A stretch of DNA of 64,000 nucleotides, taken from contig NC_015562.1 in assembly GCF_000214415.1 (NCBI RefSeq), forward strand, positions 682,001-746,000, written 5' to 3'. The notes beneath the pieces were generated by a model. It searched no databases. It was not told the DNA's origin and saw nothing but the letters and a program-made list of their open reading frames with translations. Of this stretch, positions 8,460 to 18,208 are shown piece after piece. Positions within the stretch are counted from its first letter, which is position 1. The number at the start of each line of letters is the position of its first letter. Origin of the DNA: Methanotorris igneus Kol 5. GTDB lineage: Archaea > AGJL01 > Methanococci > Methanococcales > Methanococcaceae. A program made the translations under genes and the position numbers.

Positions 8460-9393
8460 AACACCTTCCATAACGTACTAATGTTTTCAAATTTTCTTTT
8501 GGAGTACCTACGGGAATACTACATCCTGTAGATAATATGTAATCTCCAGTTTTAGATTCCATACATTTCTTTACTTCCGTTTTTACCCAATCTACATTGG
8601 AATGATACATCATTGAAGGATTAATATTTCCAAAAACAATTAAATCATTAAAAACTTCAAAAGCTTTGGAAATTTCCAAGTTATCATCAAAACTTATAAC
8701 TTTTGAACCCGTTTTTTTAATATCATCCAATATTGGGTTTATGTCCCCACACATGTGCAATATTGGAAAATCGCATAATTTTAATACTTTTTTTACAGGT
8801 TTAAAAGCAAATTCTCTATAAAATTCGGGACTAATAAGTGATGATGATGCTACTGCATCTACCACAAAAGGGTATGCTATATCTTTTATATCTTCTATCA
8901 CAATCTTAGAAATTTCTGTAGTTTTTTTAATCAAATCCTTAGCAAATTTTTTATTTTTTATTAAGTCTATCATGAATCTATCTATACCTCTTATAATTGC
9001 TGCAAGAGTAAATGGAGCACTTACACTTACAAATACAGTGTTATTTTTTGAGTTACAGTATTCAATCGCTTTTCTATATTCTGAAACTCTTCCACTATTT
9101 AAATTAATTGTTAAACTATCTATGTCAAAGTTTTCATTCATTTTTCCGTATTCCTTATATATACAGCTCCAACTGTACAACCCCATAGCTTCTACTTCAA
9201 CATATATATCTGAAGATAGATGTATTATATCATAACCAAAATATTCTTTTGCCTTACAAAGTGCTTTACCAAAAATTTCCCCATTTCTACAAAAATAATG
9301 TTTTTTCCCACATCCATAAAGTTTTGCAATATAACATCCGCCCATAGGAGCTATTAAAGTTCTATTTTTCACTTCCTCTTCAATATCAATCAT
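8449..9393 (-). CDS. MtaA/UroD-family corrinoid methyltransferase, paralogue 3
   Basis: 314 residues. It belongs to the uroporphyrinogen decarboxylase superfamily branch of MtaA/MtbA/CmuA. The putative zinc ligands are retained: HMCGD (His-x-Cys) and a Cys in STGCSIP near the C-terminus. SSSLISPEFYREFAFKPVKK is the usual segment before the zinc site. The N-terminus is divergent and Cys-rich (GGCYIAKLYGCGKKHYFC). It overlaps the previous gene by 8 bases and the next by about 10, so it is translationally coupled. It could transfer methyl from a substrate to the corrinoid protein or from corrinoid to coenzyme M; sequence alone does not decide. Confidence 0.82.
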   Translation of the reverse strand: MIDIEEEVKNRTLIAPMGGCYIAKLYGCGKKHYFCRNGEIFGKALCKAKEYFGYDIIHLSSDIYVEVEAMGLYSWSCIYKEYGKMNENFDIDSLTINLNSGRVSEYRKAIEYCNSKNNTVFVSVSAPFTLAAIIRGIDRFMIDLIKNKKFAKDLIKKTTEISKIVIEDIKDIAYPFVVDAVASSSLISPEFYREFAFKPVKKVLKLCDFPILHMCGDINPILDDIKKTGSKVISFDDNLEISKAFEVFNDLIVFGNINPSMMYHSNVDWVKTEVKKCMESKTGDYILSTGCSIPVGTPKENLKTLVRYGRCYDV

Positions 9394-10189
9394 AATCTAC
9401 CCTCGAATTAATTAATTTTATAATGTTTTTTTCTGGCGTATTGGGAAGTAACTCACAACCTGTTGATAGTATGTGCTGTTTTTTTCTATTTTTCAAAATG
9501 TAATGTATTTGACTATCTATATTCCCATTTAGCATATCTTTAGGTTTTACATTACCCATTAATACACAATCAAGGGTTCCTACAACATTTAAACTATCTT
9601 CAAAACTTAGAACATCAATATCTAAATTTTTTAATTGTTCAATAATTGGAGATAACTCTCCACAAATATGTAAAAATGTAGGAATTCCAAATGATTTTAT
9701 AAATTTAAATATTTTCTTTAAATACGGTATTCCAAATTCTTTATACATCTTAGGTCCAATAAATGGGGCAGTAGGGTCTCCTAAGAATGGAATCCCATCA
9801 TTTTCAATAATTGTTCTAATATTATCTTTAAGAAATTCTACATAATTATAAATTTTTGAATGAATTTCTTCTTTTTTTAAATAAAGATTTACCATAAAAT
9901 TATCATCAGTTGCAGATAGGTAAGATATTGGACAATTTAGAGAGACTGTGATATATGTATCCTTTATTTTCCTTCTTAGTATCTTTAAAGCTTGAATTTC
10001 TAAGTATGTATTTTCATGTATAATTGTTATTAAATCTGGTCTATATTTTTTATATAGTTCCAAATAGAAATTGGCCAAATTTTTACTATCCTTTATATGA
10101 CGGTTTAAAAAAATTGGACTGGCTATAAATGTAGAGGGAACATTACCTCCCCCTGAAAGAACACTGTCTATTCTTTCTTTTGGTGTCAT
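9386..10189 (-). CDS. MtaA/UroD-family methyltransferase, short paralogue 2
   Basis: 267 residues, about 70 shorter than the first paralogue, mainly by loss in the first half. It keeps MTPKERIDSVLSGG at the start, LHICGE with the His-x-Cys zinc pair, and STGCELLPNTPEKN with the third ligand, so it may still be active. GGTGTG precedes the ATG. It shares the operon with the corrinoid protein, two fuller paralogues and the activator. Its fast divergence suggests a different methyl donor or a support role. Confidence 0.78.
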   Translation of the reverse strand: MTPKERIDSVLSGGGNVPSTFIASPIFLNRHIKDSKNLANFYLELYKKYRPDLITIIHENTYLEIQALKILRRKIKDTYITVSLNCPISYLSATDDNFMVNLYLKKEEIHSKIYNYVEFLKDNIRTIIENDGIPFLGDPTAPFIGPKMYKEFGIPYLKKIFKFIKSFGIPTFLHICGELSPIIEQLKNLDIDVLSFEDSLNVVGTLDCVLMGNVKPKDMLNGNIDSQIHYILKNRKKQHILSTGCELLPNTPEKNIIKLINSRVDYD

Positions 10190-10251
10190 AAAAACACACC
10201 ATAAAAAATGTTTAGGTATTAATTATTTCAAAATTAACTATTTGGAATTAA

Positions 10252-11262
10252 CTATTGGACTTCTCCATAAAGTTCTGCAGCCTCAACTATGGCCTTTACA
10301 TTTTCTTCTTTAGATGCTAAGGGTATTTCACATCCTGATGCAAGGATATATCCTTTTGGATTATCTGAAGCATATTCTATTGCTTTTTTACATTCATTGA
10401 GAACATCTTCTTTGCTTCCAAGATATATGGTGCTTCCAGGATCTATATTTCCAATTATTCCTACATTTTTACCTACTTTCTCCTTCATTTCTTTTAAATT
10501 GACATTTGCATCAACACTTAAGAAATCTGCGCCAGTTTTAACCATAAGCTCAAGAATTGGATTTACATCTCCACAAATGTGTAATATTGCAGGCAATCCG
10601 CGCTTGTGTATTTCTTTCACAATTTCTTTACAAGGATTTAATGCAAACTCTTCATAAAATTTTGGACTTATTAAAGAACCAGATGCTATTGGATCACAAA
10701 TTAATGGAATGGCCCCTCTATCCATGCATGCATTTATAAATAATTTTGAAGCCTCTGTTGCTAACTTTATCTCCTCTTTAATTACATCTGGATTCATCAC
10801 TAAATCCATCATCATACTTTCTGTTCCATGAAGATTTCCTGCTATTGTAAATGGCCCTGGAACACACATTCCTATAAATACTTCATTTCCTATTTTTTCT
10901 ACAAGATATTCAATACATTTTAAAAATTCTGGCATTCTTCCATCTTTTTCTGGATCAGGAATAGATATTTCTTCTAAGGATACATGTTTTTTAACTATTG
11001 GAACATCATTATCAAAATATTCCAATTCACAGCCCATAGCTTCAGCTTCTATACATAAATCTGTTAATATAGTTACTAAATCTGGATTCATCTTTTTATA
11101 TGTGTATTCTATGGCTTTTGCTAATTTAATTCCATCTCTTGCAATTTCACTTACTTTATATCCTGATATTTTCCCTGCAAAATTTCCAATAAGTGGAACT
11201 GCTGGTATTCTGTCAATTCCACTTCCAGTAATTACTCCTAAAAGTCTTTCTTTTGGAATCAT
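10252..11262 (-). CDS. MtaA-like methylcobamide:coenzyme M methyltransferase, paralogue 1
   Basis: 336 residues, the expected length for MtaA/MtbA, and the best conserved of the three. It has MIPKERLLGVITGSGIDRIPAVP at the start, CDPIASGSLISPKFYEEF, the zinc motif LHICGD, IGNIDPGST, and the third ligand in LASGCEIP. Known relatives move methyl from a methyl-corrinoid protein to coenzyme M thiolate at zinc. Only 9 bases separate it from the corrinoid protein gene upstream; GGTGA precedes the start. It is the most likely CoM-methylating enzyme of the operon. Confidence 0.85.
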   Translation of the reverse strand: MIPKERLLGVITGSGIDRIPAVPLIGNFAGKISGYKVSEIARDGIKLAKAIEYTYKKMNPDLVTILTDLCIEAEAMGCELEYFDNDVPIVKKHVSLEEISIPDPEKDGRMPEFLKCIEYLVEKIGNEVFIGMCVPGPFTIAGNLHGTESMMMDLVMNPDVIKEEIKLATEASKLFINACMDRGAIPLICDPIASGSLISPKFYEEFALNPCKEIVKEIHKRGLPAILHICGDVNPILELMVKTGADFLSVDANVNLKEMKEKVGKNVGIIGNIDPGSTIYLGSKEDVLNECKKAIEYASDNPKGYILASGCEIPLASKEENVKAIVEAAELYGEVQ

Positions 11263-11271
11263 ATTTTCACC

Positions 11272-11940
11272 TTATTGTTTTATGTTTTTTCCTTTTCTTT
11301 TTTTATAGAGTTCTTTAGCTACTTTTAAGGCCTCATTAGCATTGTCTGTGTATGCATCTGCACCAATTTCTTTTGCAAATGCAGAAGATACTGGGCCCCC
11401 ACCTATCATCACTATAAATTTGTCCCTAACTCCTCTTTCTTTCAAAACGTCAATAACCTTTTTCATATTGTACATTGTTGTGGTCATCATTGTGGACATT
11501 ACAATTATATCCGCATTAATCTCTATGGCATAATCAACAAATTTTTCACATGGCACATTTCTACCTAAATCATGAACTTCAAAACCTCCAGCTTCTAACA
11601 TCATTGCCACAATATTTTTACCAATTTCATGAATATCTCCTTCAACAACTCCTATCACAACCTTAGCTGGAATATCATCTTTATCCAATTTCACATGTGG
11701 TTTTAGAACATCTATTGCTTTATTCATTACATTTGAAGCTATTAATACTTCAGGAACAAAATATTCCTTTTTTTCATACTTGTCTCCTACAATTTTCATC
11801 CCTTTACACAATCCATCCATTATTGCTATATGTGCAGGAATACCTGCTTTTAGTGCTTCATTTGCGGCTTTTAACGCCCTATTTTCATCTAAATTTACAA
11901 CAGATTCTGAAAGTTCATTTAAAATATCTGTACTCACCAT
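11272..11940 (-). CDS. methyltransferase corrinoid protein (MtbC/MttC/MtpC-like)
   Basis: 222 residues. The first 85 form the helical cap domain of methyltransferase corrinoid proteins. The Rossmann-like B12 domain follows, with the cobalt-ligand motif GDIHEIGKNIV (DxHxxG), then a STMMTTTM segment and GGGPVS. It carries the methyl group between a donor methyltransferase and a coenzyme M methyltransferase, and needs ATP-dependent reactivation when oxidised. First gene of a five-gene leftward operon with GGTGAT immediately before the ATG. No MtaB, MtmB, MtbB or MttB gene is nearby, so the methyl donor is unknown. Confidence 0.92.
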   Translation of the reverse strand: MVSTDILNELSESVVNLDENRALKAANEALKAGIPAHIAIMDGLCKGMKIVGDKYEKKEYFVPEVLIASNVMNKAIDVLKPHVKLDKDDIPAKVVIGVVEGDIHEIGKNIVAMMLEAGGFEVHDLGRNVPCEKFVDYAIEINADIIVMSTMMTTTMYNMKKVIDVLKERGVRDKFIVMIGGGPVSSAFAKEIGADAYTDNANEALKVAKELYKKRKGKNIKQ

Positions 11941-11960
11941 ATCACCATATTAGATTTTTT

Positions 11961-12040
11961 AATATATATTATAATTTTACTAATGGTTCTTTAATTATTT
12001 TTATTCTTTAAATAATTTTCGATATTGCCATTATTGCGAT
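11961..12040 (-). promoter_or_regulatory. promoter region of the corrinoid operon
   Basis: On the minus strand an AATTATAATATATATT box (plus-strand 11961-11976) lies about 25-35 bases before the ATG, giving a very short leader. About 50 bases further upstream two adjacent 9-mers, TATTGCCAT and TATTGCGAT (12023-12040), form a tandem repeat that could bind a regulator. The operator role is a guess. Confidence 0.35.
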
Positions 12041-12270
12041 CTAACTATTAAATATTATTATATTTAAATATATGGTATAAATAATAAAATATTTATAAAA
12101 ACAGAGTGTTGAATAGATAAAATACCAAGCATGTCTATCCACGTTCAAACTAAAATAATTTAAAAAAAGACAAACCTTAGTTATATTGAGAAAGTTGAGA
12201 TTCTTAGGAAAGAAAGGATTAACAGATACTGGAAAGACATTAGCTGAGGATTATAATAAATTCACAAACT

Positions 12271-12748
12271 GAGGGTGGTGCATAATTAAAAAATTTAAAT
12301 ATGGTGAGTCAAAAATAGAATACAAAAAGTGATAAAAATCGAATGGTGAATGCCCATGGACGCCGTTAAGATAGTTATAACTTCGATAGATAAATATCTT
12401 ACTGATAAATCGGAGATTTAAAATTAACAGCGTGGCAGGATTATGGTGTTATACTTAAAACTGGACATAATCCAAGAAGATTGGGTAGAGATAAAAAGAA
12501 AAAAATGGATAAAAAGTTTGCAGAGATGAGAGAACGAATAGAGCAGTTAAATTCGATAATAAAAACCAGATTATGAATAGATTTTGGACGAATATAAAAG
12601 GTTTTAAGAAAAATACGTTTTCTGTATGTTATCGGTTGTAACCGCACAGATATTAGCTATTTACAACCTAAAAACTCATGGTTACCCATTAATAAGGATT
12701 AAAGATGTTAGGGCATAAATTTAGATGTATCAATTATGCACCACACTC
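12271..12748. mobile_element. decayed insertion sequence with matching terminal inverted repeats
   Basis: The ends are GAGGGTGGTGCATAATT (12271-12287) and the inverse of GAGTGTGGTGCATAATT (12732-12748), 17 bases with one mismatch. Inside, in broken frames, are transposase-like pieces: KTGHNPRRLGRDKKKKMDKK, RIEQLNSIIKTRL and FWTNIKGFKKN, which look like the C-terminal region of a DDE transposase. Several stops and frame changes show it is dead, and at 478 bases it has lost most of its transposase. No clear target-site duplication is visible. Family assignment is uncertain. Confidence 0.7.
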
Positions 12749-12815
12749 AATAAATTATACTAAAAATAAAAAATAAAAATTTTAGCGAGGAAGATATATA
12801 AAGTTAAATTAGAAG

Positions 12816-13964
12816 TTACTCCATTAATATCTCTTTTGCTGCTTCTACTCCACTACCTTCTACTTTTACACCTAAATCCTTAAGTGCCATTTCAATAGCT
12901 CCCAATGTTGCTAAGATGTGGACTTCTTTAGCAGTTCCCATATGTCCAATTCTGAATATCTTTCCAGATAAGTGTGCCTGTCCTCCTGCTATAACTACAT
13001 TGTATTTCTTTGATAACAAGCCCCTAAACTCCTTATCTTCAACACCTTCTGGTAAGTACGCTGAGGTAACAGTTACTGACCTTGCTCTTTCTTTTGCAAA
13101 CAATTCAATACCCATTGCCTCTAAACCAGCCCTTGTAGCTCTTGCCAATTTTTCATGTCTCTTGAATCTGTTTTCTAATCCTTCCTCCAAAACCAAATCC
13201 AATGCAACATTTAATGCATATATTAATGAAACTGCTGGTGTGTATGGAGTTTGTTTTTTCTCATCGTATCTCTTTTTGTATTCTCTAAGGTCTAAGTAAA
13301 GTGATTTCTTCTCAGTTTTTTCAATAACTTCCCATGCTTTTTCACTTACAGTTATTGCACTCAATCCTGGAGGAGCAGCAAGACATTTTTGTGAACCAGT
13401 CACACAAATATCAATGTTGAATTTATCAACATCAACATAGTCTCCTCCCAATGATGAGACAGTATCAACAATATACAATGCATCGTAATCCTTAACTATC
13501 TTACCAATTTCTTCTATTGGGTTTTTGACTCCTGTTGAAGTTTCATTGTGAACAACTGTAACTGCCTTAATATCATCATGCTTATCTAAAAGCTCTTTAA
13601 CTGCCTCAGGCTCTGCTATGTCTCCCCATTCGTTCTCCAACTTAATGCTTTCTCCTTTGTGTGCTAAGGTTATTTTTGCAAACCTTTCACCAAAGTTTCC
13701 ATTTACAATGTTCAATACTTTATCTCCTTTGTCAATAACGTTCAAAATAGCCATGTCCATTGCCGCTGTTCCTGAACCAGTTATTATGTATGTGTCGTTT
13801 TTTGTTTGGAAGACTTTTTTCATTTTTTCTGTTGTATCTACAAGCAATTCTCCAAATTCAGCGGTTCTGTGCCCAATAATTGGTAATGCCATTGCATTTA
13901 AAACCTCTGCAGGAACCATTGTAGGCCCTGGAATCATCAAGAGTTTGTCTGTGTTTATTTTCAT
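12816..13964 (-). CDS. class V aminotransferase (alanine/serine/phosphoserine type)
   Basis: 382 residues from ATG 13964, which has GGAGGA 6 bases upstream; the longer frame to 14078 lacks a ribosome site. It starts LLMIPGPTMVPAEVLNAMA, has the GSGTAAMD cofactor region, VDTVSSLGGDYVDVD and the PLP lysine in TGSQKCLAAPPG. Relatives are serine-pyruvate or alanine-glyoxylate aminotransferases. As I recall, the Methanococcales member acts as a broad-specificity transaminase able to make phosphoserine for tRNA-dependent cysteine synthesis; the substrate here is not proven. It stands alone between an IS remnant and a pseudogene. Confidence 0.9.
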   Translation of the reverse strand: MKINTDKLLMIPGPTMVPAEVLNAMALPIIGHRTAEFGELLVDTTEKMKKVFQTKNDTYIITGSGTAAMDMAILNVIDKGDKVLNIVNGNFGERFAKITLAHKGESIKLENEWGDIAEPEAVKELLDKHDDIKAVTVVHNETSTGVKNPIEEIGKIVKDYDALYIVDTVSSLGGDYVDVDKFNIDICVTGSQKCLAAPPGLSAITVSEKAWEVIEKTEKKSLYLDLREYKKRYDEKKQTPYTPAVSLIYALNVALDLVLEEGLENRFKRHEKLARATRAGLEAMGIELFAKERARSVTVTSAYLPEGVEDKEFRGLLSKKYNVVIAGGQAHLSGKIFRIGHMGTAKEVHILATLGAIEMALKDLGVKVEGSGVEAAKEILME

Positions 13965-14147
13965 AATGCATCCTCCATGATGTTTTTTGATTTGTTGTTG
14001 TAACATAAAATCAATTCCAATTTTAGGCACCAAAAATATATAATTTACTATCAAACATTTCAAAAAATTTAAATACACAAGTTTTAATTGATTTTAAATA
14101 TTTGTTATTACAAAAATTACAATTATTAACATGGAAATAGGGGTGAT

Positions 14148-14600
14148 ATGGGCATAATATCCTACTTAGTCAAGATAGTCATCCTTTCATCTATAGGAAT
14201 TGTTGTTGCGGGGATTATAGAGGAGACAAATTTACTAAGTAAAATCAAAAAATAACAAACCACTTAATGACAAAACTTTTAAAATTGACTAAGGAATATC
14301 TGATTCAGTATTCTTAATTTGCCAGGTGAAACAATAGTTGTCTTAATTACAAATTTTGCATATTTATTTGCTGGATATGCCACTGTTGCATTTTAATGAA
14401 AAATGAAGCGTTAAATGAAAAGCAGGCACTAATAACTCTACTAATTGGAAACATTATTGGGGTAAGATGATATACATAAAACCATTGGAACCTATGTTGC
14501 ATTGTTTGGTAGGTTTGGGTTAAAATTGGCGATGATAAATTACATGACTAGCACTATGATTAAAATCTTTTTAATATTCATGGTGACTATTTTCTTGTGA
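14148..14600 (+). pseudogene. decayed integral membrane protein gene
   Basis: Pieces in different frames join into one hydrophobic protein: MGIISYLVKIVILSSIGIVV from ATG 14148, then a segment with LMTKLLKLTKEY, then GETIVVLITNFAYLFAG, then NEKQALITLLIGNIIG, then VALFGRFGLKLAMINYM ending at the TGA of 14598-14600. At least three frameshifts or stops break it. It has the look of a nucleoside-recognition (Gate) type membrane protein, but that family call is weak. Decay appears recent because long stretches remain readable. Confidence 0.65.
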
Positions 14601-14781
14601 TCAATTGTTATGAATTGAATATCACGTATTGAATATATATTTTAATACTGCAATAAGCTTATATAGTCCAACTACCATATAATCCCTTTTGCAAAGAACT
14701 ATCAACAATTTTGGAATATTATGGGTTAATCATCACTATTATCAAATTTATTCAAAATTAACTCAATTTTATGGTGAGATT

Positions 14782-16224
14782 ATGAAAGAGTATTTAAAAA
14801 AGGTATCTGATACGATATATGAACTACCAATGGATTATAAAGAATGTATGAAAGTGCCAGGAAGAGTATTTTTAAGCGAGATTTTACTTGAAAGTTTAGA
14901 GGATGATGTTCTCGAGCAAATAGCAAACGTTGCATGCCTTCCAGGTATTCAAAAGTATTCTTTGGCTATGCCAGATTGTCATTATGGATATGGTTTCTGT
15001 ATTGGAGGGGTTGCAGCTTTTGATGTAAAAGGGGGAGTCATAAGCCCTGGAGGAGTTGGTTTTGATATAAACTGTGGAGTTAGGCTAATAAGAACAAATT
15101 TAACAAAAGAAGAAGTTAAACCAAAAATAAGAGAACTTGTAAGTGAGATATTCAAAAATGTCCCATCTGGATTGGGAAGTAAGGGAAAAATAAGAATCAC
15201 CAAAAATGAGATTGATGACGTTTTGGAAGAGGGAGCAAAGTGGGCAATAAATGAAGGATATGGTTGGGATGAGGATATAAAGTTCCTTGAAGAACATGGG
15301 TGTATGAGGGATGCTGATGCTTCCCTTGTTTCAGATAGTGCAAAGAAAAGAGGTCTACCTCAACTTGGTTCATTAGGTAGTGGAAACCACTTTTTGGAGA
15401 TTCAGTATGTGGACAAGGTGTTTGATGAGGAAACAGCGGAGGTTTTTGGGATTGAAGAAAACCAGGTAGTAGTTATGGTTCACACGGGTTCAAGGGGTTT
15501 GGGACATCAAATTTGTGCTGATTACATAAGGGTCATGGAAAAAGCTGCAAAAAAATATGGCATAAAACTCCCAGATAGACAGTTGGCATGTGCTCCAATA
15601 GAGTCAGAGGAGGGTATTGAATATTATAAAGCGATGTGCTGTGGGGCAAACTATGCATGGGCAAATAGGCAAATGATTACTCACTGGGTAAGGGAAAGCT
15701 TTGAAAAGGTATTTAAAACATCTGCAGAGGATTTGGAGATGAATATTATATATGACGTTGCCCACAACATAGCAAAGATAGAGGAGCATGTAATAGATGG
15801 AAAAACAAAAAAGGTCGTTGTTCATAGGAAGGGAGCTACAAGGGCATTTGGTCCTGGAAGTGAATTAATTCCAAAAGAATACAGAAAAGTTGGACAACCA
15901 GTTATCATTCCAGGGGATATGGGAACTGCATCGTATCTAATGCATGGAACTGAAAAGGCTATGGAAGAGACCTTTGGTTCAACAGCACATGGAGCAGGGA
16001 GAACATTAAGTAGGGCAAAAGCCTTGAAATTGTGGAAGGGTAAAGAAATTAAGGCAAAACTTGAAAAAGAGGGAATTATTGTTATGGCAGATTCTAAGGC
16101 CGTTATCGCAGAGGAATGTCCAGAGGCATACAAAAGCATTGATTTAGTTGCGGATGTTTGTCACAAATCAGGAATTTCATTGAAAGTTAGTAGAATGAAG
16201 CCGATGGGAGTAGTTAAAGGATAA
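14782..16224 (+). CDS. rtcB: tRNA/RNA ligase RtcB
   Basis: 480 residues from ATG 14782 (GGTGAG upstream); the frame's earlier start at 14689 adds an unrelated extension. Signatures are [18 protein letters not shown], the Mn2+-binding [13 protein letters not shown] with Cys98, [11 protein letters not shown], and [15 protein letters not shown] with the guanylylated His. RtcB joins 2',3'-cyclic phosphate and 5'-OH ends, completing archaeal tRNA splicing. The partner splicing endonuclease gene is at 52.8 kb. No intein is present, although some Methanocaldococcus RtcB proteins carry one. It stands 360 bases before the transketolase operon. Confidence 0.96.
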   Translation: MKEYLKKVSDTIYELPMDYKECMKVPGRVFLSEILLESLEDDVLEQIANVACLPGIQKYSLAMPDCHYGYGFCIGGVAAFDVKGGVISPGGVGFDINCGVRLIRTNLTKEEVKPKIRELVSEIFKNVPSGLGSKGKIRITKNEIDDVLEEGAKWAINEGYGWDEDIKFLEEHGCMRDADASLVSDSAKKRGLPQLGSLGSGNHFLEIQYVDKVFDEETAEVFGIEENQVVVMVHTGSRGLGHQICADYIRVMEKAAKKYGIKLPDRQLACAPIESEEGIEYYKAMCCGANYAWANRQMITHWVRESFEKVFKTSAEDLEMNIIYDVAHNIAKIEEHVIDGKTKKVVVHRKGATRAFGPGSELIPKEYRKVGQPVIIPGDMGTASYLMHGTEKAMEETFGSTAHGAGRTLSRAKALKLWKGKEIKAKLEKEGIIVMADSKAVIAEECPEAYKSIDLVADVCHKSGISLKVSRMKPMGVVKG

Positions 16225-16287
16225 TTTAACCTAACTTTTTTCTTAATTTTATAATTGGTGGTATTTTCTCTTAAATTCAACATTTAT

Positions 16288-16404
16288 ATTATGCCGTTTG
16301 CGGTTGAAATGGCTAAAATTAAGCGTAAGTTTTCAAATAAGGTCTGTTTACGCCCTTAATCCCATTTTGAAGTTTTCAACTATTTATAACGCAAACGACT
16401 ATAG
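16288..16404. repeat. MITE-like inverted-repeat element D
   Basis: Between rtcB and the transketolase gene, GCCGTTTGCGGTTG at the left and the inverse of CCTATAGTCGTTTGCG at the right share the core CGTTTGCG. Inside are further dyads: GGTTGAAA near the left end and TTTTCAAC near the right, plus GCGTAAG near the middle. It resembles the TATAGTCGTGTGCG-ended elements elsewhere in the window but the interior differs. Confidence 0.5.
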
Positions 16405-16586
16405 GCAATCAAAAAGTTTATTAGTATGTTGCATGTAAAGGTTGAGTACCTATAGTGAGAATATTTTTCATGAGTATTTAAATTAACAAATATTTGGCAA
16501 TTATCATTCTTGTCATCATTATTTTCTTTTATAAACACTTATTTTGAGATTTAAAAAATTTAAAAATCCTCTATAAAGGTGATGAT

Positions 16587-17396
16587 ATGGAAATTGAAGA
16601 ATTGAAAAAGATAGCAAAGAGAGTTAGATACAATATTGTAAAAATGGTTGGTTTAGCAAAATCTGGACACCCAGGAGGTTCATTATCATCAACAGAAATT
16701 ATTGTTGCTTTATATTTCAAAATAATGAAACACGATCCAAAAAATCCAAAAATGAAGGATAGAGATAGATTTGTTTTGAGTAAAGGACACTCATGTCCAG
16801 CATTGTATGCGGTCTTGGCTGAATGTGGTTACTTTGATAAAGAAGAACTTTGGAAGTTGAGAAAATTAGATGGACTATTACAAGGGCACCCATCCATAGA
16901 TATTCCTGGAATAGAGATGAGCACAGGGTCATTAGGGCAGGGATTCTCTGCGGCAGTTGGAATGGCACTGGGATGTAAGTTGGATAAATTGAATAATTAT
17001 GTTTATGTGTTGTTGGGAGATGGAGAATGCCAAGAAGGTCAAGTTTGGGAGGCAGCGATGGCAGCAGCTCACTACAAATTAGATAACCTTATTGGATTTG
17101 TAGACAGAAACATGCTCCAAATTGATGGTTGTACAGAGGACGTTATGTCATTAGGGGACTTAAAGGAGAAATTTAAAGCATTTGGGTGGGATGTTTTTGA
17201 GATAGATGGACATGACTTTGAGCAAATAATAAACACTGTTGAAAAAGCAAAGAAAATGAAAAACAGAAAGCCAAAAATGATTATTGCATACACAACAAAA
17301 GGTAAGGGAGTTTCATTCATGGAGGATAATGTAGGATTCCACGGTAAAGCTCCAAATGAAGAGCAGTTAGAAATTGCATTAAAAGAGTTAGAATAA
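16587..17396 (+). CDS. transketolase, N-terminal subunit
   Basis: 269 residues, the thiamine-diphosphate-binding half. Seen: [36 protein letters not shown], and the ThDP motif [22 protein letters not shown] with the metal-binding end [10 protein letters not shown]. Archaea often encode transketolase as two proteins; the C-terminal half is at 18202-19152. GGTGATG precedes the start. It serves the non-oxidative pentose phosphate route. Confidence 0.95.
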   Translation: MEIEELKKIAKRVRYNIVKMVGLAKSGHPGGSLSSTEIIVALYFKIMKHDPKNPKMKDRDRFVLSKGHSCPALYAVLAECGYFDKEELWKLRKLDGLLQGHPSIDIPGIEMSTGSLGQGFSAAVGMALGCKLDKLNNYVYVLLGDGECQEGQVWEAAMAAAHYKLDNLIGFVDRNMLQIDGCTEDVMSLGDLKEKFKAFGWDVFEIDGHDFEQIINTVEKAKKMKNRKPKMIIAYTTKGKGVSFMEDNVGFHGKAPNEEQLEIALKELE

Positions 17397-17539
17397 AGCC
17401 CACAAGTCCAAAATTTAAAATTTAAATTTAATTTATATTTGAAATTATTAAAATTAATAAAATAAGTTGAAATTTATAATAAAACTTAAATGAAAATCTG
17501 CACCTAACAAATCCAATTTTATTTTATTTTGGTGATAGA

Positions 17540-18208
17540 ATGGTAATGATTGGAGCATCAATCCTCTCAGCAGATTTTGGGTATTTGGCAGAGGAAGTTA
17601 AAAAAGCAGAAGAGGCAGGTGTAGATTTTATACATGTTGATATAATGGATGGACATTTTGTTCCAAATTTAAGCATAGGTATTGGAATTGCAAAATATGT
17701 TAGAGACATAACAAAGCTTCCCGTTGATGTTCATTTAATGGTGGAAAATCCTGAAATGTTCATTGAGAAGTTTGAAGGCATTGATATGATAACATTCCAT
17801 ATAGAAACCTGTAAGTTCCCATTTAGGTTAATAAATATAATAAAAAACCACGGTGCAAAGCCAATAGTTGCATTAAATCCATCAACTCCACTTGATACAA
17901 TTGAATATATCTTAGGAGAAGTTTATGCCGTCTTAGTTATGACCGTTGAGCCAGGATTCTCTGGACAGAAGTTCATAAGACCAATGGTTAAAAAGATAGA
18001 CAATTTAAAGCATAAAATATCAAAGGAAGGTTATGACACAAAGATATTTGTGGATGGTGGGATTAACACAGAGACAGCATCACTTGCAGTAAATGCTGGG
18101 GCAGATGCACTCATTGCAGCATCGGCAATTTATGGAAAAGATGATGTTAGAAAGGCGGTTGAAGAATTAAAAAAAGCAGCAACAATAACGGCGGTGAAAC
18201 CATGGTAA
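17540..18208 (+). CDS. rpe: ribulose-phosphate 3-epimerase
   Basis: 222 residues, TIM barrel. Signatures are IGASILSADFGYLAEEV, FIHVDIMDGHFVPNLSIG with the metal ligands, VDVHLMVENPEMFI, TVEPGFSGQKF and FVDGGIN. It interconverts ribulose 5-phosphate and xylulose 5-phosphate. It lies between the two transketolase halves and its end overlaps the start of the second half by 7 bases, so the three act as one pentose-phosphate operon. Confidence 0.96.
   Translation: MVMIGASILSADFGYLAEEVKKAEEAGVDFIHVDIMDGHFVPNLSIGIGIAKYVRDITKLPVDVHLMVENPEMFIEKFEGIDMITFHIETCKFPFRLINIIKNHGAKPIVALNPSTPLDTIEYILGEVYAVLVMTVEPGFSGQKFIRPMVKKIDNLKHKISKEGYDTKIFVDGGINTETASLAVNAGADALIAASAIYGKDDVRKAVEELKKAATITAVKPW

Noticed and set aside
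11697-12011. Leu/His-rich 104-codon frame antisense to the corrinoid protein gene
   Set aside because: Composition follows the AT-rich opposite strand; no support as a protein.
12261-12758. Target-site duplication around the IS remnant
   Set aside because: Bases outside the two ends do not match.
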